Of a stretch of DNA of 64,000 bases, positions 17,824 through 26,843 are shown one piece after another. A model generated the notes under the pieces. The model did no database searches, was not told where the DNA came from, and worked only from the letters and a program-made list of their open reading frames with translations. A program made the translations under genes and the position numbers. Positions within the stretch are counted from its first letter, which is position 1. Every line of letters starts with the position of its first letter. The DNA lies in contig JAFKGK010000002.1 of assembly GCA_017307165.1 (NCBI GenBank), positions 310,001 through 374,000 on the forward strand, written 5' to 3'. Source of the DNA: Candidatus Melainabacteria bacterium (GTDB lineage: Bacteria; Cyanobacteriota; Vampirovibrionia; Obscuribacterales; Obscuribacteraceae).

Positions 17824-19080
17824 ATGACCAAAAATTTAAAACCGGTTCTATTCGCACTAGCAGCGTGCACAGTCGTCACGCTTGTCGCTTGCGGTGGTGG
17901 CAGCAAGGAGCCGACTTTCCAGGCACCTCCCGAATTGGGTCCCAAATTTGGGTTTATCGATAAGACAGGCAAGTTTGTAATCAAGCCTCAATATCGCAAG
18001 GCTTACTCTTTCTCTGATGATCTTGCGGCAGTGGAAGTCTCTTCGCGCTGGGGCTATATAGATAAAGACGGCAAGATGATCATCGAACGTCAATACGAAG
18101 ATGTCAATTCTTTCTCTCACGGCTATGCAGGTGTAAAAGCATTTGGATCGCCCAAATGGATGCTGATAGACAAAAACGGCAATGCTACAACACAGGCGAC
18201 ATTCGAAAAGATTGGCGATTGCGGAGATGCTAACAAGCCTCTCGAGCCCAACAATATCGTCTATTGCGCCTACCAGGAAAAGGGCAAGTGGGGCTTTATA
18301 GCCACCAATGGCGAGTCAAAGGTCGAGCCAAAGTATGACCAGGTAGGCCCTTTTTCAGAAGGCTTTGCAGCTGTAGCCCAAGGTGGTAAATGGGGCTATA
18401 TCGACGCCACAGGCAAACCAATCACGGATCTAAAATTTACTCAAGCACAACCATTTCATGACCGCGTGGCCGAGTGCTGGTATGGATCGGACTTTGTCAT
18501 CCTCGATACGATTGGCACCATGTCCATTTCCGATCCGCTTCATTCACGTGACTTCTTTCACGACGGACGTGGTTTAAGCCTCAAAAAAGGCAAGTACGGC
18601 TTTATGAACGAAGAAGGCAAGATCGTCATCAAGCGCAAGTTTAGCTATGCCGAAGACTTTAGAGATGGCCTGGCCTGCGTCGGTGTCGCCAATAACTGGA
18701 GGGGATATATAGATCCCACCGGCAATTTTGCCATCCCTCCGGTCTTTAACGAGGCTGCCGGTTTTGTCAAAGGCTTGGCTCTGGTCAAGATCGATCCTCG
18801 CTATGTCAGTGATGATGGGACTATCTCGGCCTCGGCCCTCGAAGAAGCAGCCGGCCGCGATCCTCATGCTGCCAAGGTAAGCAAAGACAAAGAAAAAGAT
18901 GAGGCAGCCACCACCGAACCTATAGACAAAACCGGAGACAAGGCCGAAGCCAAGACCGAAGACAAGGCCGAAACCAAGACCGAAGAAAAGACAGAAACAA
19001 AAACACAGACTAAAACCGAAACTAAGACTGATCTAAAGCCTCAAGCTAAGACTGAGCCCGAATCTCAGCCCAAAAAATAA
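17824..19080 (+). CDS. WG-repeat lipoprotein
   Basis: 418 residues from the ATG at 17824, chosen over an earlier in-frame ATG because it places a proper lipoprotein signal peptide (MTKNLKPVLFALA, lipobox LVAC) at the N-terminus. The body has about seven WG (KWG) repeats, each about 30-50 residues, built on patterns such as KWGYIDATGKPI and RWGYIDKDGKMI followed by an aromatic-rich SFSDGLA-like segment. The last 80 residues are a Lys-Thr-Glu low-complexity tail. WG-repeat proteins are thought to form beta-propeller-like binding surfaces; the ligand is unknown. It is divergent from glyS. Confidence 0.87.
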   Translation: MTKNLKPVLFALAACTVVTLVACGGGSKEPTFQAPPELGPKFGFIDKTGKFVIKPQYRKAYSFSDDLAAVEVSSRWGYIDKDGKMIIERQYEDVNSFSHGYAGVKAFGSPKWMLIDKNGNATTQATFEKIGDCGDANKPLEPNNIVYCAYQEKGKWGFIATNGESKVEPKYDQVGPFSEGFAAVAQGGKWGYIDATGKPITDLKFTQAQPFHDRVAECWYGSDFVILDTIGTMSISDPLHSRDFFHDGRGLSLKKGKYGFMNEEGKIVIKRKFSYAEDFRDGLACVGVANNWRGYIDPTGNFAIPPVFNEAAGFVKGLALVKIDPRYVSDDGTISASALEEAAGRDPHAAKVSKDKEKDEAATTEPIDKTGDKAEAKTEDKAETKTEEKTETKTQTKTETKTDLKPQAKTEPESQPKK

Positions 19081-19252
19081 ATTTAGCCAGATTTAAATTT
19101 AATATCTTGGCCTGTTTGAACATCCACTAGCCGGGTATTTTTGAAATAGCTGGTGGTTGGTTTGCTGCCTCTTTACGACTACTGTCATGAGGGCACCCCG
19201 CCAGCGCTTTTTTAAATCCCATTTATAAAAGAGTCGTAAAAATAGTCAGGGC

Positions 19253-19585
19253 TCAGGTCTTGATGCGACCCTCGCCGCTGTATAGCAGGTCTTGTACCTG
19301 ACTATCGTCATCATTCACTATCGCATCGATCAATCTATTGGCATCCTCTGGCTTGATATGAGCAAACCAGGTGCCTTGTGAGTAGACCACGGCCATGGGG
19401 CCGTGCCCGCACTGGTCAAAGCACCCTGCCTTATTGATCCTTATCTGACCCTTGAGGCCACGTTCGAGGACTTGTTTGCGGAGTGCACCGCAAACCTCTT
19501 CGCCGCCTACCTCGGAGCATGCCTTGCCCATCGTGCAGACAAAGACGTGCTGTGTAAATAGTGGCTTTTCAAATTTGTTCTTCAT
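19253..19585 (-). CDS. Thioredoxin-like [2Fe-2S] ferredoxin
   Basis: 110 residues from the ATG at 19585; a GTG at 19597 adds four residues and cannot be excluded. It belongs to the thioredoxin-fold (2Fe-2S) ferredoxin family. The four cluster cysteines appear as C in HVFVCTMGKAC (two), then C in KAGCFDQCGHGP (two), the classical C-X(n)-C ... C-X3-C pattern, followed by VVYSQGTWF. Such proteins carry electrons or act as NuoE-like modules; the partner is unknown. It is divergent from the rplJ operon. Confidence 0.88.
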   Translation of the reverse strand: MKNKFEKPLFTQHVFVCTMGKACSEVGGEEVCGALRKQVLERGLKGQIRINKAGCFDQCGHGPMAVVYSQGTWFAHIKPEDANRLIDAIVNDDDSQVQDLLYSGEGRIKT

Positions 19586-19647
19586 AGACGGTTTCACACG
19601 GGCGGGATAATATTTCAGTCTACTAAAATCCTCCAGATACTTATCGT

Positions 19648-19661
19648 TTTGTTATAACAAA
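19648..19661. promoter_or_regulatory. Perfect 14-bp palindrome between ferredoxin and rplJ
   Basis: TTTGTTATAACAAA is a perfect palindrome (7+7) in the divergent intergenic region, 63 bp from the ferredoxin ATG and just upstream of the proposed rplJ promoter. It could be an operator or overlap the ferredoxin promoter. No regulator is identified. Confidence 0.3.
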
Positions 19662-19671
19662 GCTCAGAGCG

Positions 19672-19700
19672 TTGAAAAAAACGTAGCGATCTATGACAAT
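19672..19700 (+). promoter_or_regulatory. Candidate sigma-70 promoter for rplJ-rplL
   Basis: TTGAAA at 19672-19677 and GACAAT at 19695-19700 are separated by 17 bp, a reasonable match to -35/-10 elements. It would give a leader of about 250 nt before rplJ. Confidence 0.42.
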
Positions 19701-19706
19701 GTGCCT

Positions 19707-19959
19707 CTGGATATGGCTCATCTGGAATTTGTCCTGACGAGTACATATTTCACAGCTAAGGCCGCAGACGGCATGGTACTCTCGCGAGTTTAATGGGTAA
19801 CCACCAGCCCAGGTCACAATCTCGAAATTATGGCTTTACAAGCCGTTTTTCTTTGTGATCCCGCGGAATAGTCCCGGGATTTTTTTATGTCTCGGCTTAT
19901 TCCGGCGTACTTAGCGATCGTAACCCCAAAAACCAAGGAGGCGACTCCAAGGAGGCTCG
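19707..19959 (+). ncRNA. Structured leader of the rplJ-rplL operon (L10-leader-like)
   Basis: The leader holds two successive terminator-like hairpins. GGCTT/AAGCC (19832-19844) is followed by G and five T (19846-19850). ATCCCG/CGGGAT (19858-19880) is followed by a run of T to 19886. In many bacteria L10-L12 represses its own operon through a leader that includes an attenuator; position and architecture here agree with that. I could not confirm the conserved L10-binding kink-turn by eye. Immediately before the start, CCAAGGAGGC occurs twice (19933-19942 and 19947-19956) in a 14-bp tandem duplication. Confidence 0.5.
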
Positions 19960-20481
19960 ATGCCAACCAAAGAACACAAGGCAGGAGTAATATCCGATCT
20001 TGAACAATTCTTTGCTAACGGCAAGGTCGCTATTGTCGCTGATTTGAGCGGGTATACGGTTGCCGAGCTCACACAGTTTCGTCGTACACTCGATTCGAAC
20101 AACGCCAAGGTGCGTGTTACCAAAAATACTTTGGTAAAGATCGCCACCAAAGACGGAGAGTTCAAGGCTATCGATACCGTCGCAAAGGGACCGACTACAG
20201 TTGTGGTTGGCTACGACGATCCGGCTTCACCTGCTAAATCAGTAGTTGAATTTATCAAGAAGACCAAAAAGGGTGCCATCAAAGGTGGTGTCCTGGAAGG
20301 TAAAGCACTTTCAGTCGAAGACGTGAAAGGCCTTGCGGATCTGCCGAGCAAAGAGCAATTGCTCTCTTCCATCATGGGCGGCCTGGATTCTGGAGCCAGA
20401 AATATCGCTGGCATCATGGAATCTTTAATCAGAGACATTGCGCTTCTTGCTGAAGAAGTAGCGAAGAAAAACAATAATTAG
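19960..20481 (+). CDS. rplJ: 50S ribosomal protein L10
   Basis: 173 residues, full length. L10 anchors L7/L12 dimers to 23S rRNA in the ribosomal stalk. The N-terminal rRNA-binding domain is typical ([35 protein letters not shown], then KVRVTKNTL). The C-terminal helix that carries L12 dimers ends [18 protein letters not shown]. The ATG at 19960 has a strong AGGAGG Shine-Dalgarno (second copy of a tandem pair). rplL follows 14 bp later. rplK-rplA are not upstream as they usually are. Confidence 0.96.
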   Translation: MPTKEHKAGVISDLEQFFANGKVAIVADLSGYTVAELTQFRRTLDSNNAKVRVTKNTLVKIATKDGEFKAIDTVAKGPTTVVVGYDDPASPAKSVVEFIKKTKKGAIKGGVLEGKALSVEDVKGLADLPSKEQLLSSIMGGLDSGARNIAGIMESLIRDIALLAEEVAKKNNN

Positions 20482-20495
20482 GAGAGAAAAACACA

Positions 20496-20882
20496 ATGGC
20501 TACTAAGCTTTCTACCGATGAACTCTTGGAAGTTATCGGCAACCTCACCCTTCTCGAAGCTGCTGAACTCAAAAAAGCAATGGAAGAGAAGTTTGGCGTA
20601 ACCGCTGCCGCTCCCATGGCAATGGCTATGGCTGCTCCTGGCGCTGGCGCCGGTGCTGCTGCTGAAGAAAAGACCGAATTTGACGTCATCTTGACCGCCG
20701 TTGGCGACAAGAAGATCGAAGTCCTCAAGATCGTTCGCGAAGTGACCGGTCTCGGCCTCAAAGAAGCTAAGGACCTCGTCGACGCTGCTCCCAAGCCTTT
20801 GAAAGAAAAGGTCAAGAAGGAAGAAGCAGAAGAGATGAAGAAGAAAGTCGAAGCTGCTGGCGCCAAAGTCGAAATCAAGTAA
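20496..20882 (+). CDS. rplL: 50S ribosomal protein L7/L12
   Basis: 128 residues. The N-terminal dimerisation helix ([29 protein letters not shown]) is followed by an Ala/Met/Gly-rich hinge ([19 protein letters not shown]). The globular C-terminal domain contacts translation factors ([46 protein letters not shown]). The Shine-Dalgarno AGGAG lies upstream of the ATG. rpoB does not follow, in contrast to the common bacterial order; the next gene is a zinc-ribbon/TPR protein 27 bp away. Confidence 0.97.
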   Translation: MATKLSTDELLEVIGNLTLLEAAELKKAMEEKFGVTAAAPMAMAMAAPGAGAGAAAEEKTEFDVILTAVGDKKIEVLKIVREVTGLGLKEAKDLVDAAPKPLKEKVKKEEAEEMKKKVEAAGAKVEIK

Positions 20883-20909
20883 TCGACCGCGACAAAAGGT
20901 CTGTACGAT

Positions 20910-22607
20910 ATGCGTTGTCCGACATGCGGCACATCTCATCCACCAACGTATGAACAATGTGTTTCATGTGGCGACTCTTTATTCGTAGAAGACCCGATCG
21001 ACCTCGAATCTGATCAAGAAGCCCGTTCACCTCAAGGTGAGCGGGCTTCTGCTCAAAAAAAACACAGATTGGACGTTAGTAATCGACAGGTTGATCTGGA
21101 GTACTCTTCGATCCCTGAGCCCAGCTCAAAAAGGCGCTCCAAGAGTCTTAGATTTGACCTCAAGAGCAATGTCCCCAGTCGCTATGGCATTGCCGTTGCT
21201 GCCACCATATTACTAGTGACGGCTGGAGCTACTTTTTTCTTTTTGACAAGGCAGCCGGAGCAAAATGCTCTTTTAGCCGAGGGGCTGAAGCAGATCCAGC
21301 TGGGTCAATACGCCTTTGCTGTCGAGACTCTTACCAGGGCACAGGCTCAAGACAAAAAGGATCCAAAGATCTTATTGGCTCTGGCCAAAGCATATGTAGG
21401 CTCCGACCAGATCGAAAAAGCCTGGGATGCAATCAGTCAGGCGCAACAGCTAGGCAAGGGCGTGACCGAAGATCCTGATTTGGCCTCGCAGCTAGCAAAT
21501 TATTATAAGCAACGTGGGCAGTGGGAAAAGGCAATCAATCTCCTGCGTCCACTGGCGCAAAAAAATGTCGCCGGCAAACGTGCCGAATTGGCCGATCTGG
21601 CCGCAATCTGGGGCGACAATGAATTGCGCGAAGGTCATGCTGATAAGGCCCTTTTGCTCTGGGAAGAAGTGAAGAGTCTCAACGAAGGTTCTCGTTATAC
21701 AGAGGCTGACGCCCGCCTGGCAACGATCTACAAAAAACTTTCCGACTCTTATGCCGGACAAAACAAAGACAAAGAAGCCCTGAGCTATCTGTCCAAACTA
21801 AATGCCATAGCGGACAATCCTCGCAATTATGAGATGGCATCGGATCTGTATGCTCGTTCCGGACAACTCGAATTGGCGATCGATCAATTGCGCAAAGCTA
21901 GTAATCTGCAGGGCGCGGATGAAAACATCAAGCGCAAATTGGCGGCCCTTTTGACGCGCCGTGGCAAAGAACTCATGGACAATGGCGATAACGATACTGG
22001 CTATGCTTATCTGCAACAGGCCAAATCGATGGACCCCAGCCACGCACTGCCATCGATCACACTCAAGTCGGTAAAGATCGATCAGTCCGGCCCACGTATA
22101 GCAGGACAGGTCTATAATCCTACTCAAGATGCGATAAATGCGCTTACCATGCGCGTTGATCTGGTCGACACAAGATCTGGTAATCGGGTCCTATGGACAC
22201 GCGAGCAAAAGGTGATCGACGAATACGTCGCTGCACTGGGAGCCAAGGACTCTCGCAACGTAGAGTTTAACGCTGGCATTCCGGTCAAAGGAGATGGCAG
22301 CTTTGCCTTTCAGGTCTTTTTTGATGGCAAGCTCTACAATACCTATCCTATTGGCAAAAAGGCAAAAGGCACCGTAGGCGATGAGCCGGCCAAAGCCAAA
22401 TCTGGCGATGGTGCTGATACAGCCAAAGAACAAAAAACAGATGACTCGTTGTATGGCGATACTACGGGCAATACTGCCCCAGTCCCTGGCAACAATACTA
22501 CTACTTCTTCTCCTTCTTCTACTTCTACGGGCGCTTCGCCTGCTCAAACCGAAGATAAAAAGGCTCCCAGCCCTGAAGAGAAGACACTGCAAGATCTCAA
22601 TTTTTAA
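20910..22607 (+). CDS. Zinc-ribbon, single-pass membrane TPR protein
   Basis: 565 residues. The N-terminus has a zinc ribbon (CPTC at 3-6 and CVSC at about 17-20). A charged linker leads to one membrane helix near 92-112 (GIAVAATILLVTAGATFFFL). A TPR region follows (about 118-370; repeats such as GLKQIQLGQYAFAVETLTRAQ and YYKQRGQWEKAINLLRPLA). Residues about 385-475 look like an FxLYD/DUF3426-type beta domain (RIAGQVYNPTQDAINALTMRVDLVD). The tail is Ser/Thr/Pro-rich. Topology suggests a cytosolic ribbon and extracytoplasmic TPRs, as in several zinc-ribbon sensors; the function is unknown. It follows rplL by 27 bp, so it may share its transcript. Confidence 0.82.
   Translation: MRCPTCGTSHPPTYEQCVSCGDSLFVEDPIDLESDQEARSPQGERASAQKKHRLDVSNRQVDLEYSSIPEPSSKRRSKSLRFDLKSNVPSRYGIAVAATILLVTAGATFFFLTRQPEQNALLAEGLKQIQLGQYAFAVETLTRAQAQDKKDPKILLALAKAYVGSDQIEKAWDAISQAQQLGKGVTEDPDLASQLANYYKQRGQWEKAINLLRPLAQKNVAGKRAELADLAAIWGDNELREGHADKALLLWEEVKSLNEGSRYTEADARLATIYKKLSDSYAGQNKDKEALSYLSKLNAIADNPRNYEMASDLYARSGQLELAIDQLRKASNLQGADENIKRKLAALLTRRGKELMDNGDNDTGYAYLQQAKSMDPSHALPSITLKSVKIDQSGPRIAGQVYNPTQDAINALTMRVDLVDTRSGNRVLWTREQKVIDEYVAALGAKDSRNVEFNAGIPVKGDGSFAFQVFFDGKLYNTYPIGKKAKGTVGDEPAKAKSGDGADTAKEQKTDDSLYGDTTGNTAPVPGNNTTTSSPSSTSTGASPAQTEDKKAPSPEEKTLQDLNF
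21018..21049 (+). promoter_or_regulatory. Strong hairpin inside coding sequence after rplL
   Basis: GAAGCCCGTTCACCT (21018-21032) pairs with AGGTGAGCGGGCTTC (21035-21049), 15 pairs including one G-T wobble, within codons 37-47 of the zinc-ribbon/TPR gene. It is followed by TGCTC and eight A residues, not a U-run. It may cause partial termination, pausing or mRNA processing that lowers expression relative to rplJL. Confidence 0.55.
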
Positions 22608-22623
22608 GAGGTAAGAGGTAACA

Positions 22624-23160
22624 ATGCATCCCTGGCACGACGTGCATATAGGCGCTGAGGCGCCTGCAATATTTACAGCAGTAATCGAAGTGCCTATGGG
22701 CTCAAATGTCAAATATGAGCTGGATAAGGCTAGTGGCTTGATCAAGGTCGATCGCATTTTGTTCAGCTCAGTGCATTACCCGGCCAATTATGGTTTTATC
22801 CCTCAGACTTATTGTGACGACAATGATCCGCTAGATGTGCTAGTGCTTGGCCAAGAACCACTTGTGCCTCTATGCTTGTTGAGAGCCAAGCCTATCGGTC
22901 TGATGAAGATGATCGACCAGGGAGAAATGGACGATAAAATCATTGCTGTACACCTGGATGACGCTGAATTTGCTCATTACAATGCTGTGAGCGAATTGCC
23001 TCCGCATAGATTGCGACAACTAAAACGATTTTTTGAAGAATATAAGGCACTCGAAAACAAGACGGTGACAGTAGAGACTTTTCTCGGACCATATGAAGCC
23101 ATGGCTGCATTGGCAGAAGCCAGAGAACACTATGCCCGATTTTGCAAGGAAAAAAGCTAG
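22624..23160 (+). CDS. ppa: Inorganic pyrophosphatase (family I)
   Basis: 178 residues, normal for soluble family-I enzymes that hydrolyse PPi to two phosphates. Visible active-site segments are [17 protein letters not shown], the [25 protein letters not shown] signature with the metal-binding aspartates, and later KIIAVHLDD and [20 protein letters not shown] precedes the ATG. Its last 4 bp overlap the convergent GGDEF-like gene. Confidence 0.96.
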   Translation: MHPWHDVHIGAEAPAIFTAVIEVPMGSNVKYELDKASGLIKVDRILFSSVHYPANYGFIPQTYCDDNDPLDVLVLGQEPLVPLCLLRAKPIGLMKMIDQGEMDDKIIAVHLDDAEFAHYNAVSELPPHRLRQLKRFFEEYKALENKTVTVETFLGPYEAMAALAEAREHYARFCKEKS

Positions 23161-23828
23161 CCGTTATTGATGCGGTCCCCGCCTTCTGTGGCAGCCTGGG
23201 TCATAAAGTCTACGGCCTTGTGCATCAGGTCTATTTCGTCACGAGCATGGGTGGGAAATGAAACCACACCTATCGATACGGTCACACGCAGATGCCTTAA
23301 TTCTGAGTTGATCGGCTCAGTCTTGATCCGATCACGGACTCTTTCGGCGACTACCATGGCTCGGCTGCTATAGGTCTCAGGAAAGATGATGCCTATGAAG
23401 GTCGAATCACATCGTCCGGCAATATCGACGTCACGGATGCAGGCATTTGTTATGCGAGCCGAGGCCTTCATCACTTCATCTACGATCATCTGCCCATACT
23501 GCCTTTGCAATTGAGCAAAGTTGTCTACGGCCAGCACCATGAGTGACAAGGGTCTCTTGTAGCGCTTTGCGCGTCTCAACTCGTACTCGAGTTTGCGCAA
23601 AAATGATCTCTGGTTGTAGAGTTCGGTGACTGGATCGAGCAAGGACATGCGTTCCATTTCTTCGAGATCCATCTCGGAGTAAGGCTTGCGCTGTCTCTCG
23701 ATCATTTCTTTTTGCTTTGTCTCTTTAAACTTTTGCCTGTCGAAACGAGTTTCGAGCATCTTTTTGGTAAATTTGCTTTCTTTGGCAAAAGCCCAACCTT
23801 CGTCGAGGTCAAACTGCTTTTCTGGCAT
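23157..23828 (-). CDS. Degenerate GGDEF-domain protein retaining the I-site
   Basis: 223 residues. An N-terminal 65-residue charged segment is followed by a GGDEF fold ([30 protein letters not shown], then SIGVVSFP). The active-site GGDEF is replaced by CDSTFIG, so diguanylate cyclase activity is unlikely. The inhibitory RxxD motif, RDVD, is kept five residues upstream, as in proteins that use the I-site as a cyclic-di-GMP receptor. A paralogue with the same pattern lies at 35913-36641. The ATG is at 23828; the gene is convergent with ppa. Confidence 0.85.
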   Translation of the reverse strand: MPEKQFDLDEGWAFAKESKFTKKMLETRFDRQKFKETKQKEMIERQRKPYSEMDLEEMERMSLLDPVTELYNQRSFLRKLEYELRRAKRYKRPLSLMVLAVDNFAQLQRQYGQMIVDEVMKASARITNACIRDVDIAGRCDSTFIGIIFPETYSSRAMVVAERVRDRIKTEPINSELRHLRVTVSIGVVSFPTHARDEIDLMHKAVDFMTQAATEGGDRINNG

Positions 23829-23909
23829 GGGATGAGATTACCTGGTAAGTAAGTCAGTCCAAATGGACATCATTGAGTATTGTGCCCAATCCCCAGGCAA
23901 AACTATCAC

Positions 23910-26789
23910 TTACTTAAATGTGCCACCCATGCTCGTCACGGCCTGCTTGATGTCATAGTGCTTTTTGATGGCGGCATTGACCTCGTCCAGTGTCACCCTG
24001 GATATTCTCAGGGCAAAGTCATCGATATTTTCCAGGGACATGCCAATCTGTTCGTATTCGGTCAATTTTTTGCCGATCGCCTTGAGATTGCGCAGGCCTA
24101 CTGTGAAGGTGCCCGCAAGATGAGATTTTTCGTTGTCTAGTTCTTGTTGCGTGATGCCTTTGGCATAAAATTCATTGCTTATGCCTTTGGTGATCTCGAG
24201 AGCGCGCTCTAGATTGGCAGGATTGACCGAAAAATCGATGCTCCAGGGAGAAAATGGATACTGTGGCTCTGATATGCGAGACGCTATCGAATACGTCAGT
24301 CCATATCTATCTCTAACTGGAGCCAGCCGACAGGCAAAGCTGTCAAAGCCCAATACCGAATTAGCGATCAGAGCAGCGAGATAATCATGAGATTTGAAGG
24401 ACAAATCGACTGGCTTGGCAATGCTCACGTCTATATTTGCCTTGTCTGGCATGACAACTCTGATTTGCTTGCCTTTGTTTGCATCGACAAAATCTTTATT
24501 TAAAACACTGGAGTCGATCTTGATCTCTTGGGCTGTCCCGCTCTGGAGCGAGCCAAAGTGCTTTGCTAGCAAAGGTTTTAATGAGCCGCTATCAAAATCT
24601 CCGACCACAGCCATCACCATATTTGGTGCCAGATAATGCCTGGCGTGATAATCTTTGATGTCCTGCAACTGTATAGATTTGATTTGTTCTATCTGCTTTT
24701 CAAATGCATCGGCATAATATGCAGTACCTGGTTTGTATGTCTTATTGAGTAATGCGTTCCATTCTCTTTCCGCTGTATCTGCCATTTTTTCGAGGCAGGT
24801 GGATTCGGAGAGTTTTTTGACCAGCAAAAGGTCTTCTTGCTTAAAATCAGGCTCGCTCAACTGACTGGCAATCAAACCAAGCAATTGGTCGAGGTCCTGG
24901 GATACTACCTCTGCCTCGGTCGATTGAAAAAATGTGCCATTTGAATAATCCAATGACACGCCGAGATTTTCGGCATTGTCGGCTAGAGTTGTCTTGTCAT
25001 AAGTTTTGGTACCAAAATTGATCATGCTTGCAGTCATGTCTGCTACAGCAACTTTGTCTTTTGGCGCAAAATAATCTCCAGCCTTGATTTTGATCTCTAC
25101 TGCTACTGTGCCGTGACGTTTTTGTTGATCGTCTCTATTTGGATAGAGCAAAAAGGTCATGCCGTTGGCGAGTTTAAAGCGTTCGACATGTTTGGCGATA
25201 TTACTTATCTTGGGTTTTGGTAGTATAGTCTTTAGCGTTTGAGCGCTTGGTTTGAGGGCTTTGGCAGGACCTTTTCTTTCAGGTGGGACAGGACGCTCCG
25301 TCTCTATATTTTGCTGGATTTCGGTCTTGTCATTTTTTTTGTCTTGGTCTGCTTGCCTATAATCTGCATCACCAATGCTAGCTTCAGGAGCGCTATCCTC
25401 CGGCCGCGGCTGGTAGTAGCCTATAGTTGCATTGTCTTCAACCAGGATCTTCTTTGCGCATGCTCTAGCCTTGTCTTCCTTGACCTTCAAGATTTGATCT
25501 GGATAATCAGTCCAAAACTTGAGCTCGCCGACTGCTAGCCCTTCGGTAATAGACTGACAGAGATTCATTGGATCCGAAAGGGACAATCTAAAGCGCTTTG
25601 CCAGCGAGTTCTTTGCCAGGTCAAATTCTTTTGCTTCGATCGGTTCTTCGGTGATTTTTTTTAGTTCTGACTTGATCTTTTCTTCTACGTCTTTTTGATT
25701 TACACCTGGCTGCAAAGTAGCCGTGACTATAAATAGCCCTGGATCCAGGAGCGTGTAGTTGAACGCACTACACTCGGTGGCAAGACCAGGCTCGATTAGA
25801 GCTTTGTATAGCCTGGTGGATTTGTTGCTGCCGCCAAGTATCTTGGCTATTACATCCATATCATAAGTGGCGCTGTCTACCCCTTTAGGGGTGTGGTAAG
25901 CGAGTATTACCCGCGGCAAGTCCTTGCCTCGGATGACCTTAAATCGTCTTTCGCCTTCTTGCTTGGGTTCTGTCGTATAGACAGGCGGGTAAGCAGATTG
26001 CCGCTTGGTGATGCCACCAAAATATCTCTGCACAAGATCTAATGTGGACGTTTCGTTAAAGTCGCCAGCTATGACGAGAGTGGCATTGTCTGGATAATAA
26101 AAATCGCGATAAAACTGGCGAAGTCTGTTAGTAGGCACTCCTTCAACGTCTGACCGCCAACCGATCACGGGATGATGATAAGGATGCTCTCTAAAGGCAG
26201 TAGCAAAGGTCAAAGTCTCTAGAAGCGAACCAGGCTCGTCCTCACCCCTTTCCAGCTCATTGCGCACGACTGTCATTTCGGCTTGGCGGTCGCTCTCGCG
26301 CAAAAGCAGATTTTTCATGCGGTCTGATTCTATTGATAGGCAGAGCTCAAGCGAGTCCTTTGGCGCTACCTCATAGTAATTGGTGCGATCATATGATGTG
26401 GTGGCATTATTGATGCCGCCGACTTTTTTTAGCACATCATCAATGCCACTTGATCTTTGAGGATCAAATTTGGCCGTGCCCTTAAACATCATGTGCTCGA
26501 GAAAATGAGTCGAGCCGGTATAACCGACTGCCTCGTTGCGTGAGCCTACATGATAGATCATGTTGACTGCCACGACAGGAGCTAGAGGACGTTTGAGCAG
26601 AATGAGCTCTAGACCATTGCTTAGCTTGTATTGCTTAAGACCCAATTGATCCAGAGTCATGACGGGTGAAAGCCGCTTTGGCTGAGCCGCTCGGGTTTCG
26701 GCTGCGCTGGCCGAAAGGTTCAAATGTAATATGGATATCAATGCTAGAGAGAGGGAGAGGGCCTTCGAGTTCTTCCAGTTAAAACGCAA
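23910..26789 (-). CDS. Exported M16 (pitrilysin-family) metallopeptidase
   Basis: 959 residues, two fused M16 halves. The start is TTG at 26789 with AAGGGA upstream. A signal peptide is likely (residues 1-30, ending NLSASAAETR). The N-terminal half has the inverted zinc motif HFLEH (His95, Glu98, His99) in TGSTHFLEHMMFKGT and a downstream RNELERGE segment supplying the third ligand. The C-terminal half (about 530-955) lacks HxxEH and probably forms the inactive clamshell partner. M16 enzymes degrade peptides or signal peptides; the location here should be periplasmic. It is closely related to the protein at 30043. Confidence 0.92.
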   Translation of the reverse strand: MRFNWKNSKALSLSLALISILHLNLSASAAETRAAQPKRLSPVMTLDQLGLKQYKLSNGLELILLKRPLAPVVAVNMIYHVGSRNEAVGYTGSTHFLEHMMFKGTAKFDPQRSSGIDDVLKKVGGINNATTSYDRTNYYEVAPKDSLELCLSIESDRMKNLLLRESDRQAEMTVVRNELERGEDEPGSLLETLTFATAFREHPYHHPVIGWRSDVEGVPTNRLRQFYRDFYYPDNATLVIAGDFNETSTLDLVQRYFGGITKRQSAYPPVYTTEPKQEGERRFKVIRGKDLPRVILAYHTPKGVDSATYDMDVIAKILGGSNKSTRLYKALIEPGLATECSAFNYTLLDPGLFIVTATLQPGVNQKDVEEKIKSELKKITEEPIEAKEFDLAKNSLAKRFRLSLSDPMNLCQSITEGLAVGELKFWTDYPDQILKVKEDKARACAKKILVEDNATIGYYQPRPEDSAPEASIGDADYRQADQDKKNDKTEIQQNIETERPVPPERKGPAKALKPSAQTLKTILPKPKISNIAKHVERFKLANGMTFLLYPNRDDQQKRHGTVAVEIKIKAGDYFAPKDKVAVADMTASMINFGTKTYDKTTLADNAENLGVSLDYSNGTFFQSTEAEVVSQDLDQLLGLIASQLSEPDFKQEDLLLVKKLSESTCLEKMADTAEREWNALLNKTYKPGTAYYADAFEKQIEQIKSIQLQDIKDYHARHYLAPNMVMAVVGDFDSGSLKPLLAKHFGSLQSGTAQEIKIDSSVLNKDFVDANKGKQIRVVMPDKANIDVSIAKPVDLSFKSHDYLAALIANSVLGFDSFACRLAPVRDRYGLTYSIASRISEPQYPFSPWSIDFSVNPANLERALEITKGISNEFYAKGITQQELDNEKSHLAGTFTVGLRNLKAIGKKLTEYEQIGMSLENIDDFALRISRVTLDEVNAAIKKHYDIKQAVTSMGGTFK

Positions 26790-26843
26790 TTTTATTTTCC
26801 CTTTTTTGCTCGCCGACCCTCTTTCCCAATAAGCACGGTGCTC

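Noticed and set aside
18901..19077. Repeat-rich DNA resembling a short tandem array
   Set aside because: It is the codon-level repeat of the Lys-Thr-Glu tail of the WG lipoprotein, with no spacers, so not CRISPR.
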